The notes: generated by a model not told the origin, from the letters alone. Shown: positions 24,185 to 36,482, counted from the first letter of the stretch. The stretch: DNA of 64,000 bases from Paramecium pentaurelia (GCA_905183005.1 CAJJDO010000015.1:694587-758586); one strand, 5' to 3'. Numbers and translations: made by a program.

Positions 24185-26797
24185 ATGTATCCTTTATTTC
24201 TAAAATACCCTAATTTTCATTATTATTAAAGATATATTCAAAAAACAATATTGTCCCAAATAAATTTCTTTAATTATCAACAACTCATTTTGTTAATAAA
24301 TAAGAATTTTAGTCATCTATTTTTTAAGAGAATAAAGTGCGGTTAATTTTAGGTACATATGCTTTACTTTATCTTATACTTCTCAGTATTTCTTTAATAA
24401 AAATATAATTTTCATTTTTTTTATAAAATATTGGAATGTATACTTTATTTATTAATATTATGTGTTTTAAATAATAATTTAATGAATTCATGTATTAAAT
24501 CAATAGGCAGTGCAAAAGTACTTTCGATAATGCTAATTGCTGATAGCTTACTTATTCATATACAATCCTATTTAATTTCAAACTATAATTATTTGATAAT
24601 AGCACTATCATTAACATGCTTTCATGGAATCGTTTTAACATCTGAACATTTCTTATAAGGCAGAAATAAATTATTAAATGTTTTTTTTAATGCTTCTAAG
24701 GGTGTAGCTTAAATTATTGTTCATTACTTATTGGAACAAAATTGGTTGATTTTTGCTGGAATATAAATAATTTGTATTATGAAATAGGATGTATTACATA
24801 TAAAATATGTTTCATCTATATTTTTTATAACTCAAATATTTTGTGTCGCTTTTAACAAGACAGACTTCATAATTGTAGGAGTAATTAGGACTGTTTTTAA
24901 TTATATATTGATAAGTCAAATATTTAGATTTGAAAGTAAAAATACTTTAATTCAACTGGAAAACATTCTAAAACACATATAATATGATGAATTTTGTTTA
25001 TTGGATAGTTATTTTAATCCAATATTTAATTAGTAAATCTTTGACAAATTAAAAGAAGAACAAGTAGTTGGTGTATAGGATTTCTATATTTAGACAAGAA
25101 TAATAACTCCAAGAGATAACACTACTAATTTAATTAGAGAAATTCCATTAAATTGTGAGGAAGAAGCCAAATAAACCTTATCTATATAGGATATAATATT
25201 TCATCTAAAAAAGAACAAAGTTCCTTTAACTTAAAAACTTTGTTATTAATTAAACAATTAATAAAATTATCATATTTAAATAGAGAATATTATATTGGAT
25301 GAGAATAATTCTATGATAATGATATAAAAAAGAAAAAAATGTGAGAATATATAATAAGGGAATTAAATAAATTTGATGATTAAGACTGTTCGTAAAGTAT
25401 CTCATGATATGAGAAATCCTTTGAATGCAATAATTAATATGTAAATGTGTTTAAAAGAATAAATTGATAAAGAATTAGTTATGAAGTATCTTAAACCTTC
25501 ACTAAATTCCTGTCATTTATTACTTAATCTATTAAATGATATATTAGACTCAGCTTAAGTTGAAAATAAAAAGATTAAATTAGTTTACAGAAGATTCAAT
25601 CTTTAAAAATTAATTCAAAAAACTATTTCAATATTTGATTCATTAAAGGATAAGAAAGATATTATAATTACATTTAATTATGATTCGAAAATACCTATAG
25701 AAGTAAATTCTGATAAATTTCGAATAAGATAAATAATAATGAATTTGCTTAGTAATGCAATTAAATATACAAAACCAAATGGGAAGGTGTATATTGATTG
25801 TTCTGAAAGTTCTTAAAGAAAGAATTTCATTAAAATTTGTATCTAAGATACTGGTTTTGGAATAAAACAAGAAAATTTAAAATATTTATTCAAAGAGTAT
25901 TCTAAAATAGAGGAAGGTGAAAATTAGAATTTAAACCCTTTTGGAATAGGATTAGGTTTGATGATAAGTAATGAATTAGCTAAATTATTATCTAATAATG
26001 GTATATAAGTATAATCAGAAGTTGGAATAGGTTCAATATTTTATTTTGAGATAGAGAATAAATAACTTGCACCTGAAGATATTTCAGAATCCCAATTATT
26101 GATTATTCATCAAAATGGATTACCTTCCTTTGATGTGCATTTCATTCCAGGACCTAATTCAAATAAATCTCCAGTAATTTCTTTGGCATTACCTTAAGTT
26201 GAAAGTAGTAAAAAGATAATTTTAAAAAGATCTCAAAAAACTATTAATATAATGACTAATTCTATAAATAACTAAACAAGATTGAATGTAAAAAGTGATG
26301 AAAAGAGTATTGCTAGAAAATAGTCATTATAAGCTAAATAAATATAGGCTTTAAGAGATAAATGGTATGATTATACAAATTAGAAACCTCCAATTTTAAT
26401 TGTAGATGATGATGAAGTTAATATAATGGTATTATAATATTTAATGGAATAAATGAATATAAGTTCAGATTCAGCAATGAATGGAATGGCTTGTTTATAA
26501 AAATTCGTAGAAAGATAGAAAGAAGGTCTATCCTATCAATTAGTGTTTTTGGATATCAATATGCCAGAAATGAATGGATTTGAATTAGCTAAGAAATTAA
26601 TTCAAATAGATCCTCTTATCAATTTAATTGCTTGTTCTGGTGATGCACCTAATTCTAGTTATGTAGAAGAATGTAAATAATCTGGTATTATTGGTTCTAT
26701 TTTAAAACCTATTCTCAAAAGTAAATTAAAAGAATTACTATTAAAATTATCAGAAGGAATAAAATATGATAGTTAATAATTTTCATATTATTGCTGA
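24185..26797 (+). CDS. Hybrid sensor histidine kinase with receiver domain
   Basis: An intronless frame of 870 codons runs from ATG 24185 to TGA 26795-26797. The N-terminal ~250 residues hold several hydrophobic TM segments. Next comes the dimerisation/phosphoacceptor helix with SHDMRNPLNAI (His near residue 407). The HATPase core has an N box (NLLSNAIKYT), G1 (DTGFGI) and G2 (GIGLGL). A C-terminal receiver has the acidic pocket (VDDDEVN), phospho-acceptor Asp in FLDINMPEMNG (near residue 790) and Lys in LKPI. The protein should autophosphorylate and pass phosphate His-to-Asp within itself, then presumably to an HPt protein. The sensed signal is unknown. Confidence 0.93.
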
Positions 26798-26818
26798 TTA
26801 TAATATTTTATATATATA

Positions 26819-28144
26819 ATGTTAGCTAAATAAATATTCTTAGCAAAGGCATAAAATAAGCCTCAATAAACAGGAAAAATTGAATTTCCAACTCTTTTGG
26901 ATTTGACTATAGAGTAGGTGGCTCTAAATTTTGATCTTTATTCTTAGTTGCCAGGTATTCCAGAAAAAATAAAACATTAAGTATTTCATCTTAATAATCA
27001 TTAGATTATATCAAAAGCACCAAAAACTTTACCTGTTACAATCACTTACAATAGTATTGAAGATGAGAATTATTGGAAACAAGCATGTGAAACTAAGTGG
27101 AAAGGCACTCATAGAACAATTAATATATGCAAACATAGTTACAGTTATAAAATTGCTTATATGGAAAATTTCCTTGAAGAATACTTCAAATCAATAAAAG
27201 TAAGTGTTTATATGAAAAATAGAGTTTAGAATCATAATAAGAAAAAGATGAATTACAAGCAATATTAAAAGCAGTCAATAATTGGGTTTATTCCCTTAAT
27301 ATATCATAAACTTAATGCAATATTGATATTGGATTTTTATGCCAATACTTACCATGTCTATAGAATTTGACAGTTATATATGGAGTTAAAGTAAATATTA
27401 AATTATTATATTTTCATTTAGACTAGTGGAATTGATTAAACAAGAAAGGAAATCTTGGGTATGAAACTAAGTCAAGCAGCTGAATTAGGAGAAGCAATCT
27501 CTAAACATTGTAGAAATCTTGTATCTTATATAAATTATATTAGTAATCCTTATCTTTACCTTCTAATTTAATTGATGATGATTTATTAAGATTGTTGATG
27601 ACAGGAATAAATCTTGATATATCCATAATTGAATTAAATCTATCACATAATAAAATCGGAGATTAAGGGTAAATTAATATATATTATTTTTATAAGGGTT
27701 ATACGGATAGCAAAATATTTAATGAGATCAGAAATACTACTTAAATTGGATTTGTCTAATAATGCAATTGGATTAGTTGGATCTAAAAATTTAGCATATG
27801 CTCTATTATTTAATAAATCACTTGAACATTTGAATTTGTCATTAAATTCATTTAATGATATTGCTGGTGCTAATTTCTTTAACAAACTTAGTTAAAACAA
27901 AAGTATCCAACATTTGAATTTATCTGCTAATTAATTGGGTAGTTTAACTGCTGAAATGCTTGAAGTATATTTATCAGATTCTTCATGCACTTTACAATCC
28001 TTAAATATTAGTAATAATAACTTTAGTGAAAATAATGATAATAAAGATAAAAATATATATGAAAAATTGAAGACAGGTTTAACAAAGAATACAAGTTTAA
28101 TACATTTTGATATTTCTCATTCTAAATTTAAAAGAAGTAAATGA
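26819..28144 (+). CDS. DRC5/TCTE1-like leucine-rich-repeat protein
   Basis: The ATG is at 26819. Several 22-25 nt introns interrupt the first half. The N-terminal region has a TCTE1-like block (ENYWKQACETKWKG, then CKHSYSYKIAYMENFLEEY). The C-terminal half has LRRs of the RNase-inhibitor type: IIELNLSHNKIGDQG, LLKLDLSNNAIGLVGSKNL, LEHLNLSLNSFNDIAG, IQHLNLSANQLG and LQSLNISNNNFSEN. DRC5/TCTE1 is a component of the axonemal nexin-dynein regulatory complex that tunes ciliary bending. The unspliced stop is at 28142-28144. A 23-nt intron (GTAAATGACTTG..TTAAG) would skip it and extend a Lys/Gln-rich tail to 28419. Confidence 0.7.
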
Positions 28145-28419
28145 CTTGTTTTAATTAAGTTAATGCTGAGAAGGAATTACAAGATATAATTGTTTAAAGT
28201 AGATTAAAATAGAGAAAAATTCCTTTTGTTTCAAAGGAGGAATTCGAATAACAATAAGCATAGAATAAATTAAGTAATAAAATTATTATATTTTAGGAAA
28301 GGAAAAGTTAGAAAAAGCAAAAACAAAATAAGTAGAAGAAGTAATCTCACCATAATGAAATAAATGCATAAATATTCAACAGATAAATATTTTAAAATTA
28401 TTTATTTATATATTTGTGA

Positions 28420-28789
28420 TAATATCTTTTTTGAAATATTAATAATAGATATAAATTTATATTATATCATTATAGAAAATTTAAATTATTTTTAATAATC
28501 AAAATAAATTAATCTTTATGATATTATAATAATCATAATTGTACTAAATAATCTACATTGTGTTTAATTTATTTTATAATGGTTTTCTATGTTTTTGATT
28601 TTATCATAATATCTTAACCTACAAATATTGATTTTATGATTTAAGCTATATTAAATTATTATTTTAGAGTCAATAATTCTAATATATAAATAAATTTTAC
28701 TATTTAATTTTATTACTTGAGTAATTTTCACTTTCTTATATATCATCTTTACAATCACAGTATTATTTTAAATTTATTAAATATTCATT
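28420..28789. other. AT-rich 3' region between convergent genes
   Basis: No supported gene. The minus frame of PIG-Q remains open through here, but its composition becomes Ile/Tyr/Asn-rich and non-conserved, so I read it as fortuitous. Plus-strand frames are short. Confidence 0.35.
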
Positions 28790-30388
28790 TCTAATATTTA
28801 AGGTATATTATGTAAATATAAATAAGAACATAATAAAAATAATGGAAATTTACTAAATATCCTTTAAAAACTAATCAAACTTAATTTCACTAAATAAATG
28901 AATATTACAATTAACAAAAACCAAAAATAATACAATGAAACAGTTGGTATCATCATTAGTAAAAAAAAACCTAAAAACATAGATATAATCTTTTAATCCC
29001 ATAAAAATGGATGATCTTCTAATTTATTTCTATATTTATTTATGTATTTATTTTAGGTAATTCGATAAAAACAAATTATCATCACCCATAATTATCTATA
29101 AATAACCATCAACATTTTATATATGTAATATACATGAATAGTACATAAAGATATAATATCTATAGCTAAGGACAATTCAAAATTTAATCCAAATAATCCA
29201 AATATCATAACAGCTCTTAATAAAATATTTTCATAAGGTGTAATAAATGTAGTTATATGATTCCATAATACAATTATATACATAATCATTTATCCTAATA
29301 CATAATTTAAAGGTTTATTGGTTTTTAATCCTGCAGGAAATCCCATCAACCATTCAACTTCTTTTGACAACACTTCTATATGTATACTAGATCCATATTT
29401 ATGTAAAAAGTCTCTCAATTAAGTAACATTATAATAAAGTAATAACAAACTTAATACACCAAATAATATATCCAAAAATACAAATAAGATTCCTGAAAAT
29501 AATTTATGATAATTATATTTCAAATTTGAAATAAATAAAGGTTAGTGTTATGATACTAATTCTCCTGCTTGATCATTCCATTAATTAAATAAATTATATT
29601 TAAAATTAACTTATTTCATAGTATATGATAAGAAACCAAAATCTTAAAGATTTTTACCCATAATTCTAAATTCCATAATTTTTATTACAAATTAGAATAC
29701 TATTTTCTAAAAATATGTAATTTTGAGAATAATTTTCAATAATGTATTTATTGTATCATTTTTAAGATAACAATAGTAATAATTTTATTCAGAATTAGAT
29801 TTATTATTAATATATTTATTGAATTCTCTTAAAATATGTTGTCTCCAATTAATATGTATTAATGAATAATCTAATTCATTTAATTTATCTTTATCACATA
29901 TTTTAGTAATCTCTTCTGAATGATTTTAATCAAATGCTATCATAGGATTTATTGTTAAAATTGATTTATGATTAGGATCTAAATAATTATCAATTTCATT
30001 TGATATTATCTAATTTTATATAAGCTTATCATAATAAACTATTGTACACTTTGTCTAATATTTATATCCACATATCATCAACTCTTCTAATTTATTATTT
30101 TTTAACCACAACCAAGTTTCTCTGAATTATTAATCGCTTTTTTTCCCAACTATTCCTAAGACCTGTAGTTTTGTCTAAACTGTTAATAAACAAATTTACT
30201 CCACAAATTAATTAAATTCTCTCTTGCTTATCCCAATTGTTTAATTAGTTTTCTATTTCTTCAATGCTTTTATTATTTATAATTTGTAATATAGTAAAAT
30301 TAAATCCTCTAGTGTTGAATCCAATAATGTATCCTTCTTCATTTTATTAATCAGATGGAAAAAATATTTGGGTACAATCTGTAGACAT
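28790..30388 (-). CDS. PIG-Q/GPI1, GPI-N-acetylglucosaminyltransferase subunit
   Basis: The ATG is at 30388-30386 (MSTDCTQIFFPSDQQNEEG). The C-terminal half is polytopic and carries the Gpi1 signature: MGFPAGLKTNKPLNYVLGQ, IVLWNHITTFITPYENILL, FGLFGLNFELSLAIDII and THVYYIYKML-like blocks. Near the end, FFLLMMIPTVSLYYFWFLL and SKFPLFLLCS match the last helices of the family. PIG-Q stabilises the ER complex that transfers GlcNAc to phosphatidylinositol, the first step of GPI-anchor synthesis. Paramecium surface antigens are GPI-anchored, so the pathway is expected. The 3' end is approximate because no TGA follows the conserved part for several hundred bases. Confidence 0.8.
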
Positions 30389-30411
30389 TTAAAAAATATA
30401 TATAATTATAC

Positions 30412-30867
30412 TCAAATTTCTTAACTATTTACTTATGTTGGCGTTACTAACTCCTCTAAATTATGTTCAGATTATTAAAAATTAAACCCTGCTTATTCTC
30501 TCATATTTATAGACTGTTGTTAATCAGTCCCTGATGAATTTTTTTCATTCTCGTTATCACTATCATCATTAAACTAAAATGCAATCTCACCCATTAGCTA
30601 TTTTTCTTTTTTTTGTTTGCTTTTTCTACTTGGAGTAGTAGATTATTTTTGTGATTTTACTTAATTTTATTGTTTGTGTAATTGTGATTAATGAGAATCT
30701 GGTATAACTTCTTAATCACCTAAATCAATATGTAAATTATTTTAAATTGCTCCTGGACTTTTAATTTCCACTTATTATTTTTTATTACAGAAGTGTTTAA
30801 TTAACATTATTCCGATTAGAGTCAGAAACAACATCAGTCCTACTAATATTAAAATAGTTAATGTCAT
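30412..30867 (-). CDS. Single-TM protein with polar cytoplasmic-type tail
   Basis: An intronless 151-codon frame runs from ATG 30867-30865 to TGA 30414-30412. An N-terminal hydrophobic helix (MTLTILILVGLMLFLTLIG) is followed by a Cys and Lys pair. The rest is disordered, rich in Gln, Ser, Lys and Asp/Glu (STTPSRKSKQKKEKQ, FNDDSDNENEKNSSG). A signal-anchor topology is likely. It ends only 24 bp from the PIG-Q start on the same strand. No family was recognised. Confidence 0.65.
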
Positions 30868-31426
30868 AATATTTATAATAATTCAAACGATTATCTATTA
30901 ATTATTTATAGATATCTTTTTATAAGAATTTAATAAGCACCTTAACTGTGTATTAAATTTTGATTATTTTCATTTTTTTTACTTGTAAAATAAAACTAGA
31001 AGAAATAAGAAGAAGAGTTTTATTAATATTTATATAAACTGTTATTTCTTCAAATATTAAGTAATAATAATGAAATATTTATTAATTAAAATAATATATA
31101 ATTTGTATATCTTGATTTTATTTGAAGATTGAATAATAAAAAATTGATAAATTTAATAATCTAATTTATATGTTTACTTAGAATGACAATAAACCATTAT
31201 TTATTCTTTGATTTTAGCTTCTAAGCAAAGAAAATCTAAATAATTTATATAAACAACAACTAATAATCTATAATTTTAAATATAATCATAAACATATGAT
31301 CTCTGTTTTCTTTTCACTATTGAAAATCTAAAACAAGTTCAAATTTTGCCTTATATTTTATTGACAATCAATAAAAAGAGATTTATAGTGTGTTTGTATT
31401 ATATTAAATAATTATTACAAATTTAG
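30868..31426. other. Divergent intergenic region
   Basis: About 560 bp of A/T-rich sequence between divergent starts. It should contain promoters for the single-TM gene and the EF-hand gene. No coding frame, RNA or repeat was seen. Confidence 0.5.
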
Positions 31427-32262
31427 ATGGATCATAATAGGGATATCAAATATTCAACATTGAAGGTGTCTGATTCAGTTCAATTTGGAGGAATTATGAC
31501 AAAGGAAGAGTGTTAAGCATTGGCAAAGAAAATTATGTCAATATATGATGGGGATGGAAACGGTACATTAGATTCTTTTGAAGTGGGCTATATTCAATCA
31601 GATTGTTATAGAGCCATGAACAAAGGATTTAATCCAACTCCAACAGATATTGCTGCTTTTTCAAGAATAATAGATAGTAATAATAATACTAAATAAATTT
31701 TTAGGACGATAATGTGGCATGGTCACAGATAAAGATATAGAAGCCTTGTGTATAAAATACTTTGGAGGTAATTTCGATAGAAGTGAAAGAAGTGAAAGAG
31801 TAGTACCAGAACAAACAATAAGTTAACAAAGAACTTATGAAACAAGCTCTTTCAATAGATAAGTATCAAGCAATCAGAATAGCAAAGTCATAACAGTTCA
31901 AAAACAAACTATTGTCACAAATTAGGTTTAATAAATTCCTAGTTCACCTCCTGTCAAGAATACTTACAGTTAAGTAGTGTAAGAGAGATTGGAAGTAGCA
32001 AGAAGAATTTTTAGAATGTTGGATACAGAAAAAAATGGATTTATTACAGATAAGCATGTAAATTAAAATGGAAGTAATTTAGGTTCCATCATTACTTCAG
32101 GAAACATATAAATTGATGGGAATGTCAATTGAACCAACTTAAGAAGATGTAGAATTATGGATGGAAATGGCAGATGAAGATAGAGATGGCAAAGTATATT
32201 TAAAGGATTATGAGGCATTAGTAATCAGAAGTCTAAAATAATAAGGAATTGTTTTAGAATGA
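31427..32262 (+). CDS. EF-hand calcium-binding protein (PCBP-like)
   Basis: The ATG is at 31427 (MDHNRDIKYSTLKVS) and the TGA at 32260-32262. Introns of 28 nt (GTAATAAT..TTTTAG) and 25 nt (GTAAATTAAAATGG..TTTAG) are present. EF loops are DGDGNGTLDSFE near the N-terminus, and DTEKNGFITDKH and DEDRDGKVYLKD in the C-terminal lobe. The lobes are separated by a Ser/Gln/Thr-rich linker of about 80 residues. The layout resembles Paramecium EF-hand proteins of the cilia and infraciliary lattice. It converges on the calmodulin-like gene 140 bp away. Confidence 0.85.
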
Positions 32263-32402
32263 TTCAAATAAGCAAATATTTAACAGTTAAGTTTTATTTA
32301 AAGATATGATTTCTAAGGAAAAAAGGTTGCTATTATTTTTAAATTTCTAAATACATATTTTCTTTTGATACATTATTTCAATTTATGTGATCTTTTTTTC
32401 AA

Positions 32403-32858
32403 TCATTTAGGAGTCATAAATCTAATAAATTCATCATAACTAAATTTGCCATCTTTATCTAAATCAGCTTTTAAGAATAATTCATCTAAATCATTATCTG
32501 GTAATTTTTACTAACCTAATTTAACTAAACCTAATTGTATATCTGTTTTAGATAAAAATCCATCTTTATCTAAATCAAGTACATTAAATGCCTAATTCAA
32601 TTCTTCATTTGTTTCTTCTTCTCTCATTCTTTTACCCATTAAACCAATAAATTCATCAAAATCTACTTCTCCATTTCCATCAACATCTACTTCTTCAATC
32701 ATTTCTTTCAATTATTAAGGAGTAGGATTTTCTCCACATTCTTTCATCAGATTACCTATTTCATTTGTTGAAATGGTTCCTCCTCCATCCTTGTCGAACA
32801 TTGCAAAGAGCTCTTTAAATTGCCTTATTTACTCTTGATTAAAATTATAAGTATTCAT
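32403..32858 (-). CDS. Calmodulin-like protein, four EF hands
   Basis: An intronless 151-codon frame runs from ATG 32858-32856 to TGA 32405-32403. Four canonical loops occur at calmodulin spacing: DKDGGGTISTNE, DVDGNGEVDFDE, DLDKDGFLSKTD and DLDKDGKFSYDE. The start helix QEQIRQFKELFAMF matches calmodulin. Loops three and four are less conserved than true calmodulin, so it is a calmodulin-like or troponin-C-like sensor. Its ATG overlaps the stop of the SAXO-like gene. Confidence 0.9.
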
Positions 32859-33780
32859 TAATATTTTTATAATTTAGCTGGACACAAAAATAAAGGTTTA
32901 TATCTATATTATTAGTTAGCAACTGATTTTGCTTAAAAAGGCAAGATCATTTGATTTATGCACTAAAGATCCTCTTATTTTCTCTTTTTACACTCTTCTC
33001 TATCCACTGATTAATTTTAATCACCAATTTCTTGAAATGATGATTAATACATTGTATTCATAGGAATAGATAAATTGCTAATGTCTTTATAAATTGAATA
33101 TACACTTTAAAAATTTAATCTCTTTAATTTTAATACTAGGTAGATGGTTTAGGTTCTATCTTCAATCTTTGATATACCCTTTAATTCTAAGTTTCTAATT
33201 GACTAATTTTCAAAGGACCTGTATGTCTCTCATAGGGTCTCTTAAATAACACATTCTATTATTTAGGTTTATCTGAAAAGAACTCTTGATAACTGGTGCT
33301 ACCTTCAAATGATGAATGATTAGCCACTCTAGAATTAGCAAATCTAGCAGGAGTTCCAGTCAAACTGAATCCTCTATATTATCTTTAATTGCTGGTAACA
33401 AACTAATTAGGCAGACCTTGCATCTATCTATAAGAATTCTCAAAAGTCTAATAAAAACTTCGACTCACAGTGATTGGAGTATCCCTTACACTTACTTTAG
33501 GTGTTAAAGATCTTTTTCTATAAGATGTAGCTAATTAAAATCTTGGATTCTTGCATTAACAATTTCCACATTAACAAAGTGCACATTCGCACATATTTAA
33601 ATTATGTTTAAAGTAATCAAAATTATGTTTTAATGTTTTTTCATCTATCTGATACCCCACTTTAAGTGCTTCTGACATTACATCTTCTATACTCATTTGT
33701 ATTTTTATAATATAATAACGTAAATAATTATCAATCATTTTTCCTTTTGATGTATTTATCAATTATTTTGTTTAAGACAT
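32855..33780 (-). CDS. SAXO-like axonemal microtubule stabiliser
   Basis: The ATG is at 33780-33778 and the TGA at 32857-32855. A 32-nt intron (GTATTAAAATTAAAG..TTTAAAG near 33110) restores the frame. A Cys-rich N-terminal cluster (MCECALCQCGNCQCKNPRF) is followed by short repeated motifs such as FENSYRQMQG, SSFEGSTSYQEFF and MNTMYQSSFQEIG. This pairing of a Cys-rich head and Mn-type S-x-Y repeats is the SAXO/FAM154 (MAP6-related) pattern of proteins that line axonemal and centriolar microtubules. The last ~30 codons, after KKRKQED, are less convincing; the true end could be earlier if an intron was missed. Confidence 0.65.
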
Positions 33781-33918
33781 TTTAAGCAAACTATAAACCA
33801 AATAAATTTTAACTTTAACTTTGAAACTTATGATATAAATTTTTATTGTTCAAAATCAAATATTTATATTAAATAATTATAATGACCTTAACCTATTCAA
33901 CATGAATACTTGAGAGGA

Positions 33919-34587
33919 ATGTAACTAATACATCCTTGCATAATGATTAATAATACTTAAAAAGAATGCGTCAAATATAGCCACCATGAAAGATCTACGA
34001 CCTATTATGATTCAGAGTCATTTGGTCAAGTTTTTAGAATTGTCATAAGAAGTGAGATTCAAAGATATCTCATTGAAAAGTTGATCATTTGGAAAGGATA
34101 AATTGAATAACTGAAATTAAAAAATATTGATCTTGAGAAAGATGAAAAAGATCCCATTAAGATACTAAAAATTCGTCGAATTCCAGGATATATATATTTT
34201 GAATTATGGAAACATAAATGGAGGAAATGTAAAAAACCTAATCTCTACATGACTCTTGATCACCTTAAGGATCACCTTCCTCTCATTGGGGCAAATGGTG
34301 TGAGAAGATCGAGAAGATCAAGAAGATCAAGAAGATCTACAATTACACCATAGACACTACAGGAAGCTGTACAAGAAATCCCAAAAGTATATGACTCTCC
34401 AGATGAGCGATATAGCCATAAATATAAAGAAATTAATAAAGTAAGAATGCAAGAATTACCACTCCAAGGCTTATCACAATACTATTTGAACATAATTTCA
34501 CATTCATTATTATTATTATTAAAAATTATAGATTAGTGGAAATCTGAATAAATAAAAATATATTATTACATTTAAACTGTTCTATGA
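33919..34587 (+). CDS. Hypothetical protein with (RRS)n tract
   Basis: An intronless 222-codon frame runs from ATG 33919 to TGA 34585-34587. The N-terminal ~120 residues are globular and basic (SESFGQVFRIVIRSEIQRY, IPGYIYFELWKHKWRKC). An in-frame 9-bp repeat gives RRSRRSRRSRRS, followed by a Thr/Pro linker, a charged region and a leucine run. The RS-like tract could bind RNA or be phosphorylated, but no RRM is visible. The function is unknown. Confidence 0.55.
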
Positions 34588-34643
34588 GAATAATAATAAG
34601 TAGATATATGTCTTTCTTTTTATGATATAACTTCTTAAAGAAG

Positions 34644-35015
34644 ATGAATTTTAAGGTATATTCTTATACACTTTTAGTTTTATTTAAAAGAATTAATTTA
34701 AATATCCAGCATTTTTTCATAGATAATGAGCCATTATTTAAAGAAAATCTATTTGAATGTAGAAATTAGAATTCTGAATCAATTTTTTAGAATTAAATGG
34801 TAATAAATTAGATGAACATATGTAATTTGTAAAAGATATTTATTAAATAATATCCTTATATATTGATTTTAGATATTTAAAGATTTGAAATTTTAATGAA
34901 ATTTCAAAAACTAGTGAAAAGTAGATGTCTAAGAATAAAATTTGATGAGAAAAAAAGATTAAGAATATAAGAGAGAGAAATAGATAATAATTTTTATATC
35001 AATAATAATTATTGA
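34644..35015 (+). CDS. Possible small basic protein
   Basis: A frame of 123 codons runs from ATG 34644 (MNFKVYSYTLLVLFKR) to TGA 35013-35015. It ends in a basic/charged helix (KSRCLRIKFDEKKRLRIQE). Its last bases overlap the 3' end of the minus-strand gene that stops at 34999. No homology was recognised, and the overlap lowers confidence. Confidence 0.35.
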
Positions 35016-35877
35016 CTCTTTAATTATTTCTGTTTAGTAAAGGCTATGGTAACTCAATGAATTTATTCTAAAAATAACTTTATTAGTTTTATTGAATTTA
35101 ATCCTCTACAAATCGTCTATTTTTGTTTATTTACTCATCAAAATTATTGATAGGTAAATATGTAAGATTATTGGGTTTTTTTGATTAACCTTACATAAAA
35201 TTCTGCATTCCACTTAGACTTAAATTCATGCTTTCACTTGAAGGAATTTAATTAAATTTAGTATTGTCTTTTGGATAAATAGTTTCTTGAATTGAATTGA
35301 TATCAAAATACCTGTTCTTCTATTAGGAGGAGTTTACCAATTATCATCTTGTTCCATCATTATACTCTTATTTAATTCATCTTAATCACTCTCCATATAG
35401 GAATCAACTTGATCAAGGTTTTTGATTACTGATCTTCTTGTTCCACTTTTTTATTGTTAATGCTCATATAACATTTAAACCATTTTTAAGACTTAATCAT
35501 ACTCAACATTATTATCATTTAAATAATCATCATGTTCAATATAGAGTTGCTCTGTGATTAAATCTGGAGTTGGTAAATAGACTAAGGAATTAAGTTCAAT
35601 TCGATATCTAAAATAATCAAATTGAGTGACCTTCTAAGTTTTTTATCTTTCAAATTGTAACGATAGATAACAAATAAACTTGGTGGGTTATGTTTAATAG
35701 CTAATTTGAGTATTATTTTTTTTTATATCATATTAATAACACATAAATTATCATATAAGTTTTTGTTTTGAGAAATTTATTTAAATTTATTGAGAATAGC
35801 CATATACTTCGTAGCATTCGTAACTAATTTGGATTATCTAATTTATCCATAATCTTAAAGATATTGTTATAAGACAT
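34999..35877 (-). CDS. Hypothetical acidic protein, N-terminal exons uncertain
   Basis: The ATG is taken at 35877-35875 (MSYNNIFKIMDKLDN). The main body reads FERQKTQKVTQFDYFRYRI, YLPTPDLITEQLYIEHDD, NNVEYDQVLKMVQMLYEHQ, then a 26-nt intron (GTATTTTGAT..ATTCAAG) and ETIYPKDNTKFNQIP, ending at 35001-34999. The join between the first ~40 codons and the main body is not resolved. No domain is recognised. The start lies 10 bp from the stop of the RRM gene. Confidence 0.5.
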
Positions 35878-35887
35878 AAACTTGACA

Positions 35888-36226
35888 TCAATTTTTTGTC
35901 AAATTTGATATTTAAATATTATCAAAAGGAGGAGCTAAAGTATATGTACTATCAGGTTTGATTCTATGTGTTTCTTCACCTCCTTAAAAATACTCTTCTT
36001 GGGTTTTGATATCTTAAGTGAATTCTCCAGGTTTAGTTAGTTATGATTAAGTGAAATTACTTCATAATTTGAAAAAAAAATCTAAGAATAATAATATATT
36101 TTTTAATATTACTTTAATAGATTTTCCATAAAACATGATATCATTTAGAGATTCTTTAGCAATAGCAGCATGATCTTAAGTAACATATTATATGAGAGCA
36201 CTAGATCTCTCCTTTAGGTATATCAT
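35888..36226 (-). CDS. Half-RRM protein, PTB/hnRNP-L-like
   Basis: The ATG is at 36226-36224 and the stop at 35890-35888. A 31-nt intron (GTAATATT..TTCTTAG) is inside. The start MIYLKERSSALIQYVTQDHAA matches the RNP1 strand and second helix of PTB-type RRMs. SLNDIMFYGKSIKIFFSNYE is the last helix and strand. A tail, ETHRIKPDSTYTLAPPFDN, follows after an unresolved frame change. The first strand and helix (RNP2) are missing, so the RRM is incomplete unless an upstream exon exists. Confidence 0.5.
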
Positions 36227-36482
36227 TTAATATATAAATTTTCAATAGTACTTATTATTATACTTATAATTATAAAAAAATAGACTAAAATTCAAATCAA
36301 TAGATTATTATTTTTTTAAAGCTCTCTACATGAATACTTAAATAGAAAATATGCAAAAAACAAAAATAACAACTATTCATGTAATAAATATCCTTAATAA
36401 AATATACTGAAAAAATCTTTTATTCTTAATCATTTTGTTTTGTCTGAATTTGATTATTTAATACAAGTATTATATTTTCCTC

